Below, piece by piece: positions 1-7,632 of a stretch of DNA of 64,000 nucleotides. The DNA lies in NCBI GenBank assembly GCA_964540815.1, contig CAZIOH010000009.1, positions 42,242 to 106,241 on the forward strand. Reading direction: 5' to 3'. Source of the stretch: CAZIOH01 sp964540815 (GTDB lineage: Bacteria > Myxococcota_A > Polyangia > Fen-1088). The translations under genes and the position numbers were made by a program. The notes beneath the pieces were generated by a model. That model did not search any database, was not told where the DNA came from, and worked only from the letters and a program-made list of their open reading frames with translations. Numbering within the stretch: the first letter of the stretch is position 1; each line of letters opens with the position of its first letter.

Positions 1-775
1 GCTTCATGGCGAACACCAGATCCTCGATGGGCTTCGGCAGCATGTCCTTGCCGAAGAACCCGAGGTCACCGCCCTCACCGCGGGTGGCGGCGTCGTCCGA
101 GTACTCCTTGGCGAGCTTGGCGAAGTCCTCGGTGGCGGCGCGCTCGACCAGCTTTCGACCGAGCGCCTCCTTGTCCGCCACCGCACCGGCGTCCGCTCCC
201 TCGGGGATGGAGAGGAAGATGTGGCTGGCGCGCACCTGCACGTTGGCGCCGCCCGCCTTGTAGTGCCGCTCGTAGTAGGCCCGCACGTCCTCGTCGGACA
301 CGTTGATCTTCGAGCCGACCGCGATGTTCAGCACCCGGAAGCGCAGGAGCTGCTTCTTGAGGTCGGACCGGTAGCCGGCCATGGTCATGCCCTGCCCGCG
401 CAGGGCCTGCTTGAGCTGCTCGTCGTCGATGTTGTTCTGGCGCTTGATCTCGGCGATCGAGGCGTCCACCTGCTCGGGCGTGATGCTGAGCCGCAGCTCG
501 ACCGCCTGCTCGGCGATCAGCTCGTCGTCGATCAGGTGATCCAGCACCTCGCGGCGCAGGGCGCTGGCGCGGGCGGCGCGCTTCTCGGCGTCGGTGATGC
601 GGGAAACGTCCGCCATCATCGGGCCGGCCTTCTCCTCCACCTCGCTCGCGAGGATGATGTTCGGCCCGACCACCGCGGCCACCTTCTCCACCACCCGGGC
701 CGAGGCCACCGCCCCGCCGAGGAGCAGGCCGAGCCCGCACACCACCGCCATCGTCCGCCGCCGGGCGAAGGTCAT
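1..775 (-). CDS. SurA-like periplasmic peptidyl-prolyl isomerase/chaperone (3' end beyond window)
   Basis: The frame is open from the ATG at 775 to the window edge (about 258 residues), so the C-terminus is missing. Seen: a hydrophobic signal segment at residues 9-25 ending near ASA, then VVEKVAAVVGPNIILASEVEE, a typical SurA N-terminal start, and a helical chaperone domain (LDHLIDDELIAEQA). A parvulin domain begins around residue 170 (VQVRASHIFLSIPEG) and continues with GEGGDLGFFGKDMLPKP. Family knowledge: SurA proteins escort outer-membrane proteins through the periplasm and may isomerise prolyl bonds. It lies 49 bp downstream of another parvulin-domain gene on the same strand, so the two are probably one envelope-folding operon. 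Confidence 0.9.
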   Translation of the reverse strand, partial: MTFARRRTMAVVCGLGLLLGGAVASARVVEKVAAVVGPNIILASEVEEKAGPMMADVSRITDAEKRAARASALRREVLDHLIDDELIAEQAVELRLSITPEQVDASIAEIKRQNNIDDEQLKQALRGQGMTMAGYRSDLKKQLLRFRVLNIAVGSKINVSDEDVRAYYERHYKAGGANVQVRASHIFLSIPEGADAGAVADKEALGRKLVERAATEDFAKLAKEYSDDAATRGEGGDLGFFGKDMLPKPIEDLVFAMK

Positions 776-824
776 CGGTGAAGTTCGCAGGTTTCGCGAG
801 CCGGGGCCGTGCAGCGTCGTCATG

Positions 825-1997
825 TCAGGGGGCCTTTGGTGCAGCGGGCGCGGGGGCGACCGGGGAGGTGGAAGGGGGACCGGAGGCAGACGGCATCCCC
901 GGCAGCGCCCCCCCGAGGCCATGCCGAACGCCGAGCGCACCCGGCAGGCTCGAGGGCCGCGCCATCCCGCCCGGCTGGCCATCCCCCGAGTCGATGGTCA
1001 CCTTGGCCAGATTGGCCTCGTCGATCGAGACCGCGTACTTGGTCTTCAGATCCGCCACGAACGCGTCGAGCGCCTTGGCCCGCACGTCGCGGAAGAGCCG
1101 CTGCTGGATCTGGCGCTTCACCTCCCCGAGCGGACGCGAGAACCCCGGGTGCTTCTGGGTCAGCCGCAGCACGTGATACCCCTTGTCGGTCTTGACGGGC
1201 GGGGAGATGTCGCCGACCTCTTTCAAGGCGAAGGCGGCCTCCACCAGCTCCCTCGGATAGAGGGTCGAGCTCTTGTCGAAGGAGGTGAGATCCCCGCCCC
1301 GCGCCTTCGAGTCCTCGTCCTCGGAGAACTTGGTCACGAGCTCGCGGAAGGCCTTGCCGTCCACGTGGCTCGCCGCGCGTGCCTCGCCCGCCAGCTTCTC
1401 GGCCCGGGCCTTGTCCTTGACCACGAGCTGGCTCACGCGCACCTCGTCGGGCCGGTTGAACTCCTCGGCGTGCTCCTTGTAGTACTTCTCGACGTCGGCG
1501 GCAGGGACGTCCTCGACGCGGAGCTTGGACTCGAAGTCCTTCTGCAGGAACTTCGAGATCATCTGCTGCTTCATGACCCGCACGACCTCCGGATCGTGGG
1601 CGTAGCCGCGCTTGTCGGCCTCCTTGGCCATCACCTCGAAGCGGATCAGGTTGTCGAGGAACTCCTTGCGCTTCTCGAGATCGCTGTAGCGGGCCCGCAC
1701 GAACGGCGACTGCTTGTTGATCCGGTCCTGCACGTCGGCGGCGGTGATCACCACGTCGTCGATCCGCGCCACCACCGGGCTGTCGCCGCCGCCGCTGGCC
1801 GTGGTGCTCCCGGCCGCGTGCATCGAGGCTCCGCGCTGGCACCCGAAGGTCGACCATCCACCGCCTGCCCCCACCGCCAGCCACAGCAGCCCCCACGAGG
1901 CCGCGGCGAGGCGCAGGACCCCGGCTGCCCGCGGTTCCAGCGCTCCGACGCGGCGGAGCCCGGCACGTCCAGTTCGTCCGGCATGCATGCGGGACAC
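825..1997 (-). CDS. PpiC/parvulin-domain lipoprotein (PrsA-like foldase)
   Basis: 390 residues from a GTG at 1997; an in-frame ATG at 1988 is an equally good start. The N-terminus has a positive stretch, a hydrophobic core (WGLLWLAVGAGGG) and a cysteine in WSTFGCQ that could be lipidated. A SurA_N-like helical region (VVARIDDVVITAADVQDRI) is followed by a parvulin domain at about 180-285, with VRVSQLVVKDKARAE, ARGGDLTSFDKSS and KTDKGYHVLRLTQKH. The last 50 residues are a Pro/Gly/Ala-rich tail. Inferred role: envelope-anchored prolyl isomerase or chaperone, co-transcribed with the SurA-like gene that follows. Catalytic activity cannot be judged from sequence, as parvulin active sites are variable. 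Confidence 0.88.
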   Translation of the reverse strand: MSRMHAGRTGRAGLRRVGALEPRAAGVLRLAAASWGLLWLAVGAGGGWSTFGCQRGASMHAAGSTTASGGGDSPVVARIDDVVITAADVQDRINKQSPFVRARYSDLEKRKEFLDNLIRFEVMAKEADKRGYAHDPEVVRVMKQQMISKFLQKDFESKLRVEDVPAADVEKYYKEHAEEFNRPDEVRVSQLVVKDKARAEKLAGEARAASHVDGKAFRELVTKFSEDEDSKARGGDLTSFDKSSTLYPRELVEAAFALKEVGDISPPVKTDKGYHVLRLTQKHPGFSRPLGEVKRQIQQRLFRDVRAKALDAFVADLKTKYAVSIDEANLAKVTIDSGDGQPGGMARPSSLPGALGVRHGLGGALPGMPSASGPPSTSPVAPAPAAPKAP

Positions 1998-2051
1998 ATT
2001 ACACGGGCTCGGGTCAAAATCGAGTGTGCGGGCCGCCGCTTGCGAAGGGCT

Positions 2052-3107
2052 TCACGACCATGCCCGCCGCCAGGCCGCGGCGACCGCCGCCAGGATCGCG
2101 ATGGCGAGACCGCGCTGCGCCCAGGCCCGCCACCCCGACCGAAAACCCGCCCCCCACGCGGGCCCCCGTGCGTCGTCGCGGCGGCGTCGGTCGAGGATCG
2201 CCCCCGCGCCGAGCCCGAGCAAGGTCCCGAAGCCGAGGGAAAACGCGTGCGCCGACACGTCCGATTGCTGCCCCATTCCCAGCATCGCCATGAGCCCGAG
2301 CCCGGCTCCGAACCCCACCAGCCAGGCCCGCCGCCGGGCGAGGCCCCCACCGCGCCAGCGATGCAGCACCTGCAGGCCCACCAGCAAGCCGAGGGCCGCG
2401 AAGGTCAGCGTGGAGGCCCCGAGCGACTCGTGCGTGGGCGGCTTCACGTAGGCCGTGGCCAGGTTGGCTCCGCACGCCGCCAGTACCATCAGCATCGATG
2501 CGACCCCCCAGCCGAGCCATCGCCCGGCCGCGCCGACGAAGATGATCGACGCCACGACGTTGCCCGCGAGGTGCATCACGTCGGCGTGCAGGGTCGTGGC
2601 GGTGACCGCGCGCCACCACTCGCCGGCCCGGATGCGCGCGGCGCTCGCCACGCCGACCGTGAACCAGCGTGAATCCCAGCGCGAATCGGCGGTCTGTTCG
2701 GCGAAGCCGGTCACCCGCTCGAACAGCACGAGCAGCAGCCCCACCACCGCCCCGAGCGCGCCGGAGCCGCGCTCCGGTGCCAGGACCGGGCGCTCGTCGG
2801 CCCCCTCGCGGCTCTCGCGCTCGTACTCGGCGAGGGTCCGCGCGGCCGCCGCCACCTGCTCGGGGGCGACGCACAGGGCCAGGCGCCCGCCCCCCCAAGG
2901 ACCGGGGCCGCCGCCGGGGAGGGAGGCAGCGGCGGGATCGCCCAGGAGCGCTTCTCCGTTCGGCGGCGGCGCACGCACCACCTGCGAAGGAATCCCGACC
3001 GCGGTCAGGACCAGCGTCCACTCGTCGGCCTGATCGCCGTCGCGCGCCACCCGGAGCACCACCGGCCCGGCAGGAGGAGGGAGGTCACGATCGTCGGCAT
3101 TGGCCAC
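2052..3107 (-). CDS. Rhomboid family intramembrane serine protease
   Basis: 351 residues from a GTG start at 3107. The first ~110 residues are soluble (two short beta/alpha stretches resembling a small N-terminal domain); the rest is a multi-pass membrane protein. Rhomboid landmarks are visible: GEWWRAVTATTLHADVMHL with the conserved His and Asn cluster (HLAGN), the catalytic-serine helix SLGASTLTFAALG (GxSx with Thr in place of the usual Gly after Ser), and the catalytic histidine helix SDVSAHAFSLGFG. The Ser-His dyad therefore looks intact. Rhomboids cut single-pass membrane proteins within the bilayer; the substrate is unknown. It is on the same strand as the two parvulin genes but 54 bp upstream of them, so it may be the first gene of that operon. 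Confidence 0.85.
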   Translation of the reverse strand: MANADDRDLPPPAGPVVLRVARDGDQADEWTLVLTAVGIPSQVVRAPPPNGEALLGDPAAASLPGGGPGPWGGGRLALCVAPEQVAAAARTLAEYERESREGADERPVLAPERGSGALGAVVGLLLVLFERVTGFAEQTADSRWDSRWFTVGVASAARIRAGEWWRAVTATTLHADVMHLAGNVVASIIFVGAAGRWLGWGVASMLMVLAACGANLATAYVKPPTHESLGASTLTFAALGLLVGLQVLHRWRGGGLARRRAWLVGFGAGLGLMAMLGMGQQSDVSAHAFSLGFGTLLGLGAGAILDRRRRDDARGPAWGAGFRSGWRAWAQRGLAIAILAAVAAAWRRAWS

Positions 3108-3293
3108 GCGCGCCCAGGATACCCGCTCCTCTCTCCCAGCGCCGGATCAACCACACGACCCACCTCGTCCCGTGGCCCGACGCCACCTTCGTGGCCCGCG
3201 GCGCACGCACCCATCCGCAGGACGGTCGATGGCTGTCCAGGCCATCCGGTGGAGGTGACGGCGGGAGGTTTTCGTGGTCTAATTAAACGGCAA

Positions 3294-5288
3294 ATGCGCG
3301 TAACCTGCAATACTGTATCTACTGTGGTTTTTGTCCTCACCTGGGGGATGTCCGCCCACGGGCACGCCGAGGAGCCGCCCCGCGGGGTCCCCCCTGGTGG
3401 GGCTGGCAGCGCGCGCACCGTGGCACTTGGCGACCTGCTCGGCCGGGTCGCGCCCGGGGTGGTCGTGCTCACCACGACGGGGGAGCCAAGTCCGGCAGAC
3501 GGAGCGACGCGCTCGGACAAGGCGGGCTCGGCGGCGATCTGGCCGGCGACGCTCATCACGGCCTCCGGGCTGGCCCTCACCAGTCGCCGCGCCGTGGCCG
3601 CCGCCGTCGAGGGCCGGGGGACGCTCGCGATGGTGCTCGGCACCCACGGCAAGCTGGCCGCCCGCAACCTGGCCGCCGCGATGCCTGTGCGGGTGGTGGC
3701 GATCTGCGACGCGCTCGATCTGGCGCTCGTCGAGGCGCGCCCACCGGCGGCGGTGTTCCTGCCCCACATGCCCATCGCGCGCGGACCCGCACCGCCGACG
3801 GCCACGGGCGGCGCGGCTCGGGCCGACGGCGCCGTGGCCGGGCTGCTCGCGGTCACCCATGACCCGCAGGCTGGCCTCTGGGCGGGGCGCGCCCTCCCGG
3901 AGCCAGCGCGCGAGGTCGCGGGTGTCGCCCCCGTCGCGGCCGCCACCTCGGCGTCGTCCGCGGTGGCGCCGGGCCGGCTCGTCGCGCTCGCTGCCGACGC
4001 CCGGGGGCTCGCCTCGGGCACGCCCCTCTTCGATGGGCTCGGCCGCCTCGCTGGGATGGTGGTGGCCCCGCCGGGGGCCGCCGCTGGCTCGGGCGAGCCG
4101 GTGCCGAGCGATGAGGCCGACGGCGGCCCCACGTCGGCGCACGCGGGCGACCTGCCGCCGTCGATGGTGCGTGCAGAGACGCTGCTGAGGTTCGTGCTGG
4201 CGGCGCGCGGCCCCGAGCTCCGCTTCGCGGGGGTCCCGCCGTTTCGCCGTCCGGTGCTCGGCGTGGATCTCCCGCTCGGGCGCGTCAAGCGGGACGTGGT
4301 GGCGCTCGCGTCCGCCACGCCGGGGGCAGCCACCTCGGGTCCCGGTCGTGGCGATGTGCCCCTCGATCTGCCCAAGATGACGGCCAAGGGATCGCTCGAT
4401 CGGTTCCATCCCGGCCCGCCGCGTGGCTCCCCCACGACGGGACGCGGGCCCGTGCCGCCCGCCGGCGAATCGGGCAGCGAGCGCACCCGCGCGCGCGCCG
4501 CCGTGGTCGCATCGGCGTTTCCGCAGATTGGCCTCGCGCTGCTGGAGAGCATGGACGCCCCGATCTCCGTGCCGAAGGCCGAGGCCAGGGGCGACTGGGA
4601 GCCCCGCGGACCGAGCGACGCCCCGATCGGTGTCACCGAGCTCGGGGACTATCACTCGCCCGCGACCCGCGAGGCGGATGCCTTCCTGCGCAGCTTGGCC
4701 CGTCCCGACGGCGCGCCGGCCGGCGGACTCGCCGGGGCGGCCTCCCCCGCCATCCGGATCTGGTGGAAGGACGCCGACCGCGGATTCGGCGACGATTACT
4801 TGCTCGCGGCGCGGGCGGCGCGGGCCGCTGGCGAGCAAGGGGCCTTCTGGCCGATGCACGACTTGCTGATCGACGAGGCCCGGACGATCGATGAAGCCAG
4901 CTTGCGAGCCCGCGTGCGCCAGCTCGTCGAGCGGCTGGCCCTCGACGACGGACAGTTCGAGGCGGCCCTCACCAGCGAGGGTCTGGCCGCCGCGGTGGAG
5001 ACCGAGAACGCCGAGGGGGCCGCGATCCCCGTCCTGGCCACACCCAGCTTCATCGTCAACGGGCGCATCGTCGAGGGCGGCTCGGTGGCGGTCGCGGTCC
5101 TGGCGGCGGCGGTGGAAGGGGCCGCCGGACGCGGCCCGGCGGCCTCCGCGCCCCGGGTTCCGCCGAGCGGGACGGTGGCCGGGTCGGCGTACTCGGATCC
5201 GCGCGGCATCGCGAGGGCGGCGGCCCGAACCGTGGCGAGGACCCTCGACCGCGCCAGCCGCGGCGACGGGCCGGGACCGGGGCCATGA
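3294..5288 (+). CDS. Exported fusion of degenerate HtrA-like and DsbA-like domains
   Basis: 664 residues from the ATG at 3294; an in-frame GTG at 3249 exists, but the ATG directly precedes a signal peptide (residues 1-26, ending AHGHA). The N-terminal half resembles a trypsin/HtrA fold: GLALTSRRAV stands where HtrA has its LTNxHVV motif, DALDLALVEA matches the Asp motif, and ASGTPLFDGLGRLAGMVV matches the SGGPL loop. The catalytic His is replaced. The C-terminal ~190 residues resemble a DsbA/Thioredoxin_4 domain (ELGDYHSPAT, WPMHDLLID, and TPSFIVNGRIVEGG with the cis-Pro loop), but the CxxC is replaced by SPAT. It is probably a periplasmic pseudo-enzyme or scaffold. The start region is notably AT-richer than its surroundings. 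Confidence 0.75.
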   Translation: MRVTCNTVSTVVFVLTWGMSAHGHAEEPPRGVPPGGAGSARTVALGDLLGRVAPGVVVLTTTGEPSPADGATRSDKAGSAAIWPATLITASGLALTSRRAVAAAVEGRGTLAMVLGTHGKLAARNLAAAMPVRVVAICDALDLALVEARPPAAVFLPHMPIARGPAPPTATGGAARADGAVAGLLAVTHDPQAGLWAGRALPEPAREVAGVAPVAAATSASSAVAPGRLVALAADARGLASGTPLFDGLGRLAGMVVAPPGAAAGSGEPVPSDEADGGPTSAHAGDLPPSMVRAETLLRFVLAARGPELRFAGVPPFRRPVLGVDLPLGRVKRDVVALASATPGAATSGPGRGDVPLDLPKMTAKGSLDRFHPGPPRGSPTTGRGPVPPAGESGSERTRARAAVVASAFPQIGLALLESMDAPISVPKAEARGDWEPRGPSDAPIGVTELGDYHSPATREADAFLRSLARPDGAPAGGLAGAASPAIRIWWKDADRGFGDDYLLAARAARAAGEQGAFWPMHDLLIDEARTIDEASLRARVRQLVERLALDDGQFEAALTSEGLAAAVETENAEGAAIPVLATPSFIVNGRIVEGGSVAVAVLAAAVEGAAGRGPAASAPRVPPSGTVAGSAYSDPRGIARAAARTVARTLDRASRGDGPGPGP

Positions 5289-5325
5289 CAATCGAGGGCC
5301 CGGCAATGGGCTGACGTGACGCGGC

Positions 5326-6117
5326 TCAGTCCATGTGCAAACGGTAGCGACCGGCGGAGGTGGGCTCGACCCGGCAGGGGCGGCCGAAGGCCTCGCCGAG
5401 GACGTCGGCGCGGAGGACCTCGGCGATCGCGCCCTGGGCGAGGGTGCGACCGTCCTTGAGGACCAGCGCGTGCCGCACGAACGCCGGGATCTCCTCGATG
5501 TGGTGGGTCACGATCACCAGGGTGGGCGTCTCGGGGCGCTCGACGAAGCGCCCGAGATCCTCGAGGAAGCGCTCGCGCGCCGCCGGATCCAGCCCGGCGC
5601 AGGGCTCATCGAGGATGAGGAGGTGGGGCGCATTCATGAGGGCGCGCGCGATGAGCACCCGCTGCTTCTCGCCCTGCGAGAGCTGGCCGTAGGGATTGTC
5701 CGCGAGCGCGGCGATCCCGAGCGCCGCCAGACCTGCCCGCGCGCGCGCCTCGGCATCGGCGTCGAAGGTCCGCCACCATCCCAGCTCCGCGTCGATGCCG
5801 GTCTCGACGATGGCGAGGGCGGGCTGGCGATCCTGGAAGTAAGGCACCAGCGCCGAGCTCACCACCCCGATGGAGCGGCGCAGCTCGCGCAGATCCACCT
5901 CGCCGAAGCGCTGGCCGAGCACCCGGATGTGACCGTCGCACGGCCACTCGATGGCGGCCACCATCTTGAGCAGCGTGGTCTTCCCGGAGCCGTTGGCCCC
6001 GAGCAAGGCCCAGTGCTGGCCGCGACGGATGCGCCAGTCGATTCCGCTCAAGATCGTGCGCTCGCCCCGCCAGTACGCGGCATGTTCGAGCTCGAGGACC
6101 AGCGCGCCTTCATCCAT
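5326..6117 (-). CDS. ABC transporter ATP-binding protein
   Basis: 263 residues, ATG at 6117. All nucleotide-binding motifs are present: Walker A GANGSGKTT, Q-loop region, signature LSQGEKQR, Walker B HLLILDEP, D-loop AGLDP and H-loop VTHHIEE. The architecture (single ABC domain, no membrane part) and the YWRGERTILSGIDWRI start resemble the YlmA/ModF-like branch of stand-alone ATPases. No permease or binding protein lies next to it: the neighbours are a convergent exported fusion protein and a divergent OmpA lipoprotein gene. The substrate is unknown. Confidence 0.9.
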   Translation of the reverse strand: MDEGALVLELEHAAYWRGERTILSGIDWRIRRGQHWALLGANGSGKTTLLKMVAAIEWPCDGHIRVLGQRFGEVDLRELRRSIGVVSSALVPYFQDRQPALAIVETGIDAELGWWRTFDADAEARARAGLAALGIAALADNPYGQLSQGEKQRVLIARALMNAPHLLILDEPCAGLDPAARERFLEDLGRFVERPETPTLVIVTHHIEEIPAFVRHALVLKDGRTLAQGAIAEVLRADVLGEAFGRPCRVEPTSAGRYRLHMD

Positions 6118-6183
6118 GGAGTGGAGGAGATTACGTCTGAACCGGAAGGGCGGTCCGTGTTATCAACCGATCGCTACCGCTTG

Positions 6184-6229
6184 TTCGATTGTCACCGCTC
6201 GCGAAATGCGACCGCTTCGATTGTGACCG
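6184..6229. promoter_or_regulatory. Direct repeat in the OmpA-gene leader
   Basis: A 14-bp sequence, TTCGATTGTSACCG, occurs at 6184-6197 and again at 6216-6229. The repeats are 32 bp apart start to start, about three helical turns, so they lie on the same face of the DNA. They sit in the 123-bp gap between the divergent ABC ATPase and OmpA genes, and the second copy ends just before the ribosome-binding region (GAGGGGAAC) of the OmpA gene. A pair of regulator sites is plausible; chance duplication is not excluded. Confidence 0.35.
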
Positions 6230-6240
6230 AGGGGAACACC

Positions 6241-6984
6241 ATGACCGCGACCGCCGAGCCCATCGTCCCGCCGCCGCCAGCCACCGCCCGCCGCCCCGCC
6301 CGCCACTTGCCCAGGGCCGCCACCACCGCCATCGCGGCCCTCGTGGCCGCCGCCACGCTGACCGGCGCCTGCGCCACGCAGGAAGGCAAGGGCGCCGGCA
6401 TCGGGGCCGGCAGCGGTGCGGTGCTCGGCGCCGGGATCGGGGCCCTGGCGGGCGGGGGCCGCGGGGCTCTCTTCGGCGCCGCCCTCGGGGCCGGGGTGGG
6501 TGCCGGCTCGGGGGCGCTCATCGGCCGCTACATGGACAAGCAGCAGGCCGATCTCGCGAAGGTCAAGGGCGCCAACATCGAGCGGCAAGGCAACCAGCTG
6601 GTGGTGCGCTTCAACTCGGCGATCCTGTTCGACACCAACAAGGCGGCCCTCAAACCGCAATCGCAGAAGGATCTCACCGAGTTCGCCCAGGTGTTGACCA
6701 AGTATCCGGAGACCGATCTGGTCATCGAGGGACACACCGACAACACCGGCAAGAAGGAGCTCAACCGCAAGCTCTCGGTGGAGCGGGCGGAGTCGGTGAT
6801 CGCGTTCCTCGGCCAGAACGGCGTGGCGCGCGCGCGCATGACCGGCCAGGGGCTCGCCGACGATCGCCCGGTGGCCGACAACCAGACCGCCGAAGGTCGG
6901 AAGAAGAACCGCCGGGTCGAGGTCCAGATCGCAGCCAACCAGGCGCTCCAGAGGAAGGACGCGGCCGAGACGGGCAAGCGCTGA
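6241..6984 (+). CDS. OmpA-family peptidoglycan-binding lipoprotein
   Basis: 247 residues from the ATG at 6241, preceded by GAGGGGAAC. Order: a 30-residue cytoplasmic lead, a hydrophobic segment, a lipobox-like TLTGAC at about 38-43, a Gly/Ala-rich glycine-zipper region (GAGIGAGSGAVLGAGIGAL) at about 50-100, then an OmpA_C domain at about 115-230 with FNSAILFDTNKAALKP, VIEGHTDNTG and NRRVEVQI. The layout matches YiaD-type lipoproteins, which anchor the outer membrane to peptidoglycan; the Asp and Arg that bind diaminopimelate are at expected positions (TDNTG, KNRRVE). A longer upstream frame exists, but the signal and ribosome-binding site favour this start. Confidence 0.92.
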   Translation: MTATAEPIVPPPPATARRPARHLPRAATTAIAALVAAATLTGACATQEGKGAGIGAGSGAVLGAGIGALAGGGRGALFGAALGAGVGAGSGALIGRYMDKQQADLAKVKGANIERQGNQLVVRFNSAILFDTNKAALKPQSQKDLTEFAQVLTKYPETDLVIEGHTDNTGKKELNRKLSVERAESVIAFLGQNGVARARMTGQGLADDRPVADNQTAEGRKKNRRVEVQIAANQALQRKDAAETGKR

Positions 6985-7028
6985 GGCGACGCGCCGGCGG
7001 CCCGCCCAGGCCCCGGGATCAGCGGGGC

Positions 7029-7556
7029 TCAGTTCGCGCTGAAGGCCCCGCTGCCGAGGCGCTCGGCCAGCGCGCGCGGGGTCTCGCCGGCCCGGTTCGG
7101 CAGATCGGGCTTGGCCCCCGAGGCGAGGAGGAGCTCGAGGAGATCGCGCCGACCGCGCTCGGAGAACACGGCGCGCCAGAGCACGGAGCTGCCGTCCTCG
7201 TCCTGGGCGTTGACGTCGGCCCCCTTGGCGATGAGGAGCCTCGCCATCTCGAGCAAGTCCTCCTGGGCCGCGTAATGCAGCGGGCTGAACCCCTGGGTGT
7301 CGCGGGCGTTCACCTCGGCGCCCGACTCGATGAGCAGGCCCACGAGCCCGAGGCTGCCACCCAGCACCGCCGAGAACAGCGGCGTCCGACCGTCCTCGTC
7401 GCGCACGTTGGGATCGGCGCCGAGGGCCAGCAGATCACGCACCAGCACCAGGTCGCAGACGAAGGCGGCATCGACCAGGGCCTTGGAAGCCACGGCCGCT
7501 TGCTCCTCGGCATCGCGCGCGGAGGTGGGGGGCGGGGAGTCTCGATCGTCACGCAT
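7029..7556 (-). CDS. Ankyrin-repeat protein
   Basis: 175 residues from the ATG at 7556 (a TTG one codon upstream is also possible). There is no signal peptide or membrane segment. After ~25 residues come about four ankyrin repeats: DLLALGADPNVRDEDGRTPL, LLIESGAEVNARDTQGFSPL, LLIAKGADVNAQDEDGSSVL and LLLASGAKPDLPNRAGETP. Ankyrin stacks mediate protein-protein binding; no partner is indicated by the context. It is transcribed in the same direction as the BT1-like transporter gene upstream (76-bp gap). Confidence 0.85.
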   Translation of the reverse strand: MRDDRDSPPPTSARDAEEQAAVASKALVDAAFVCDLVLVRDLLALGADPNVRDEDGRTPLFSAVLGGSLGLVGLLIESGAEVNARDTQGFSPLHYAAQEDLLEMARLLIAKGADVNAQDEDGSSVLWRAVFSERGRRDLLELLLASGAKPDLPNRAGETPRALAERLGSGAFSAN

Positions 7557-7632
7557 CAAGCAAGGTTTGTAGCAGGTCTTTGCCCGGGCGCATCCGGGCG
7601 AACGTCGAAACGACGCCCGGCATGCTCGGCGA

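Noticed and set aside
594..2672. A 692-codon plus-strand frame over the parvulin and rhomboid genes
   Set aside because: It crosses the antisense of two genes with strong family motifs; its sequence is Arg/Gly/Pro-rich with no domain.
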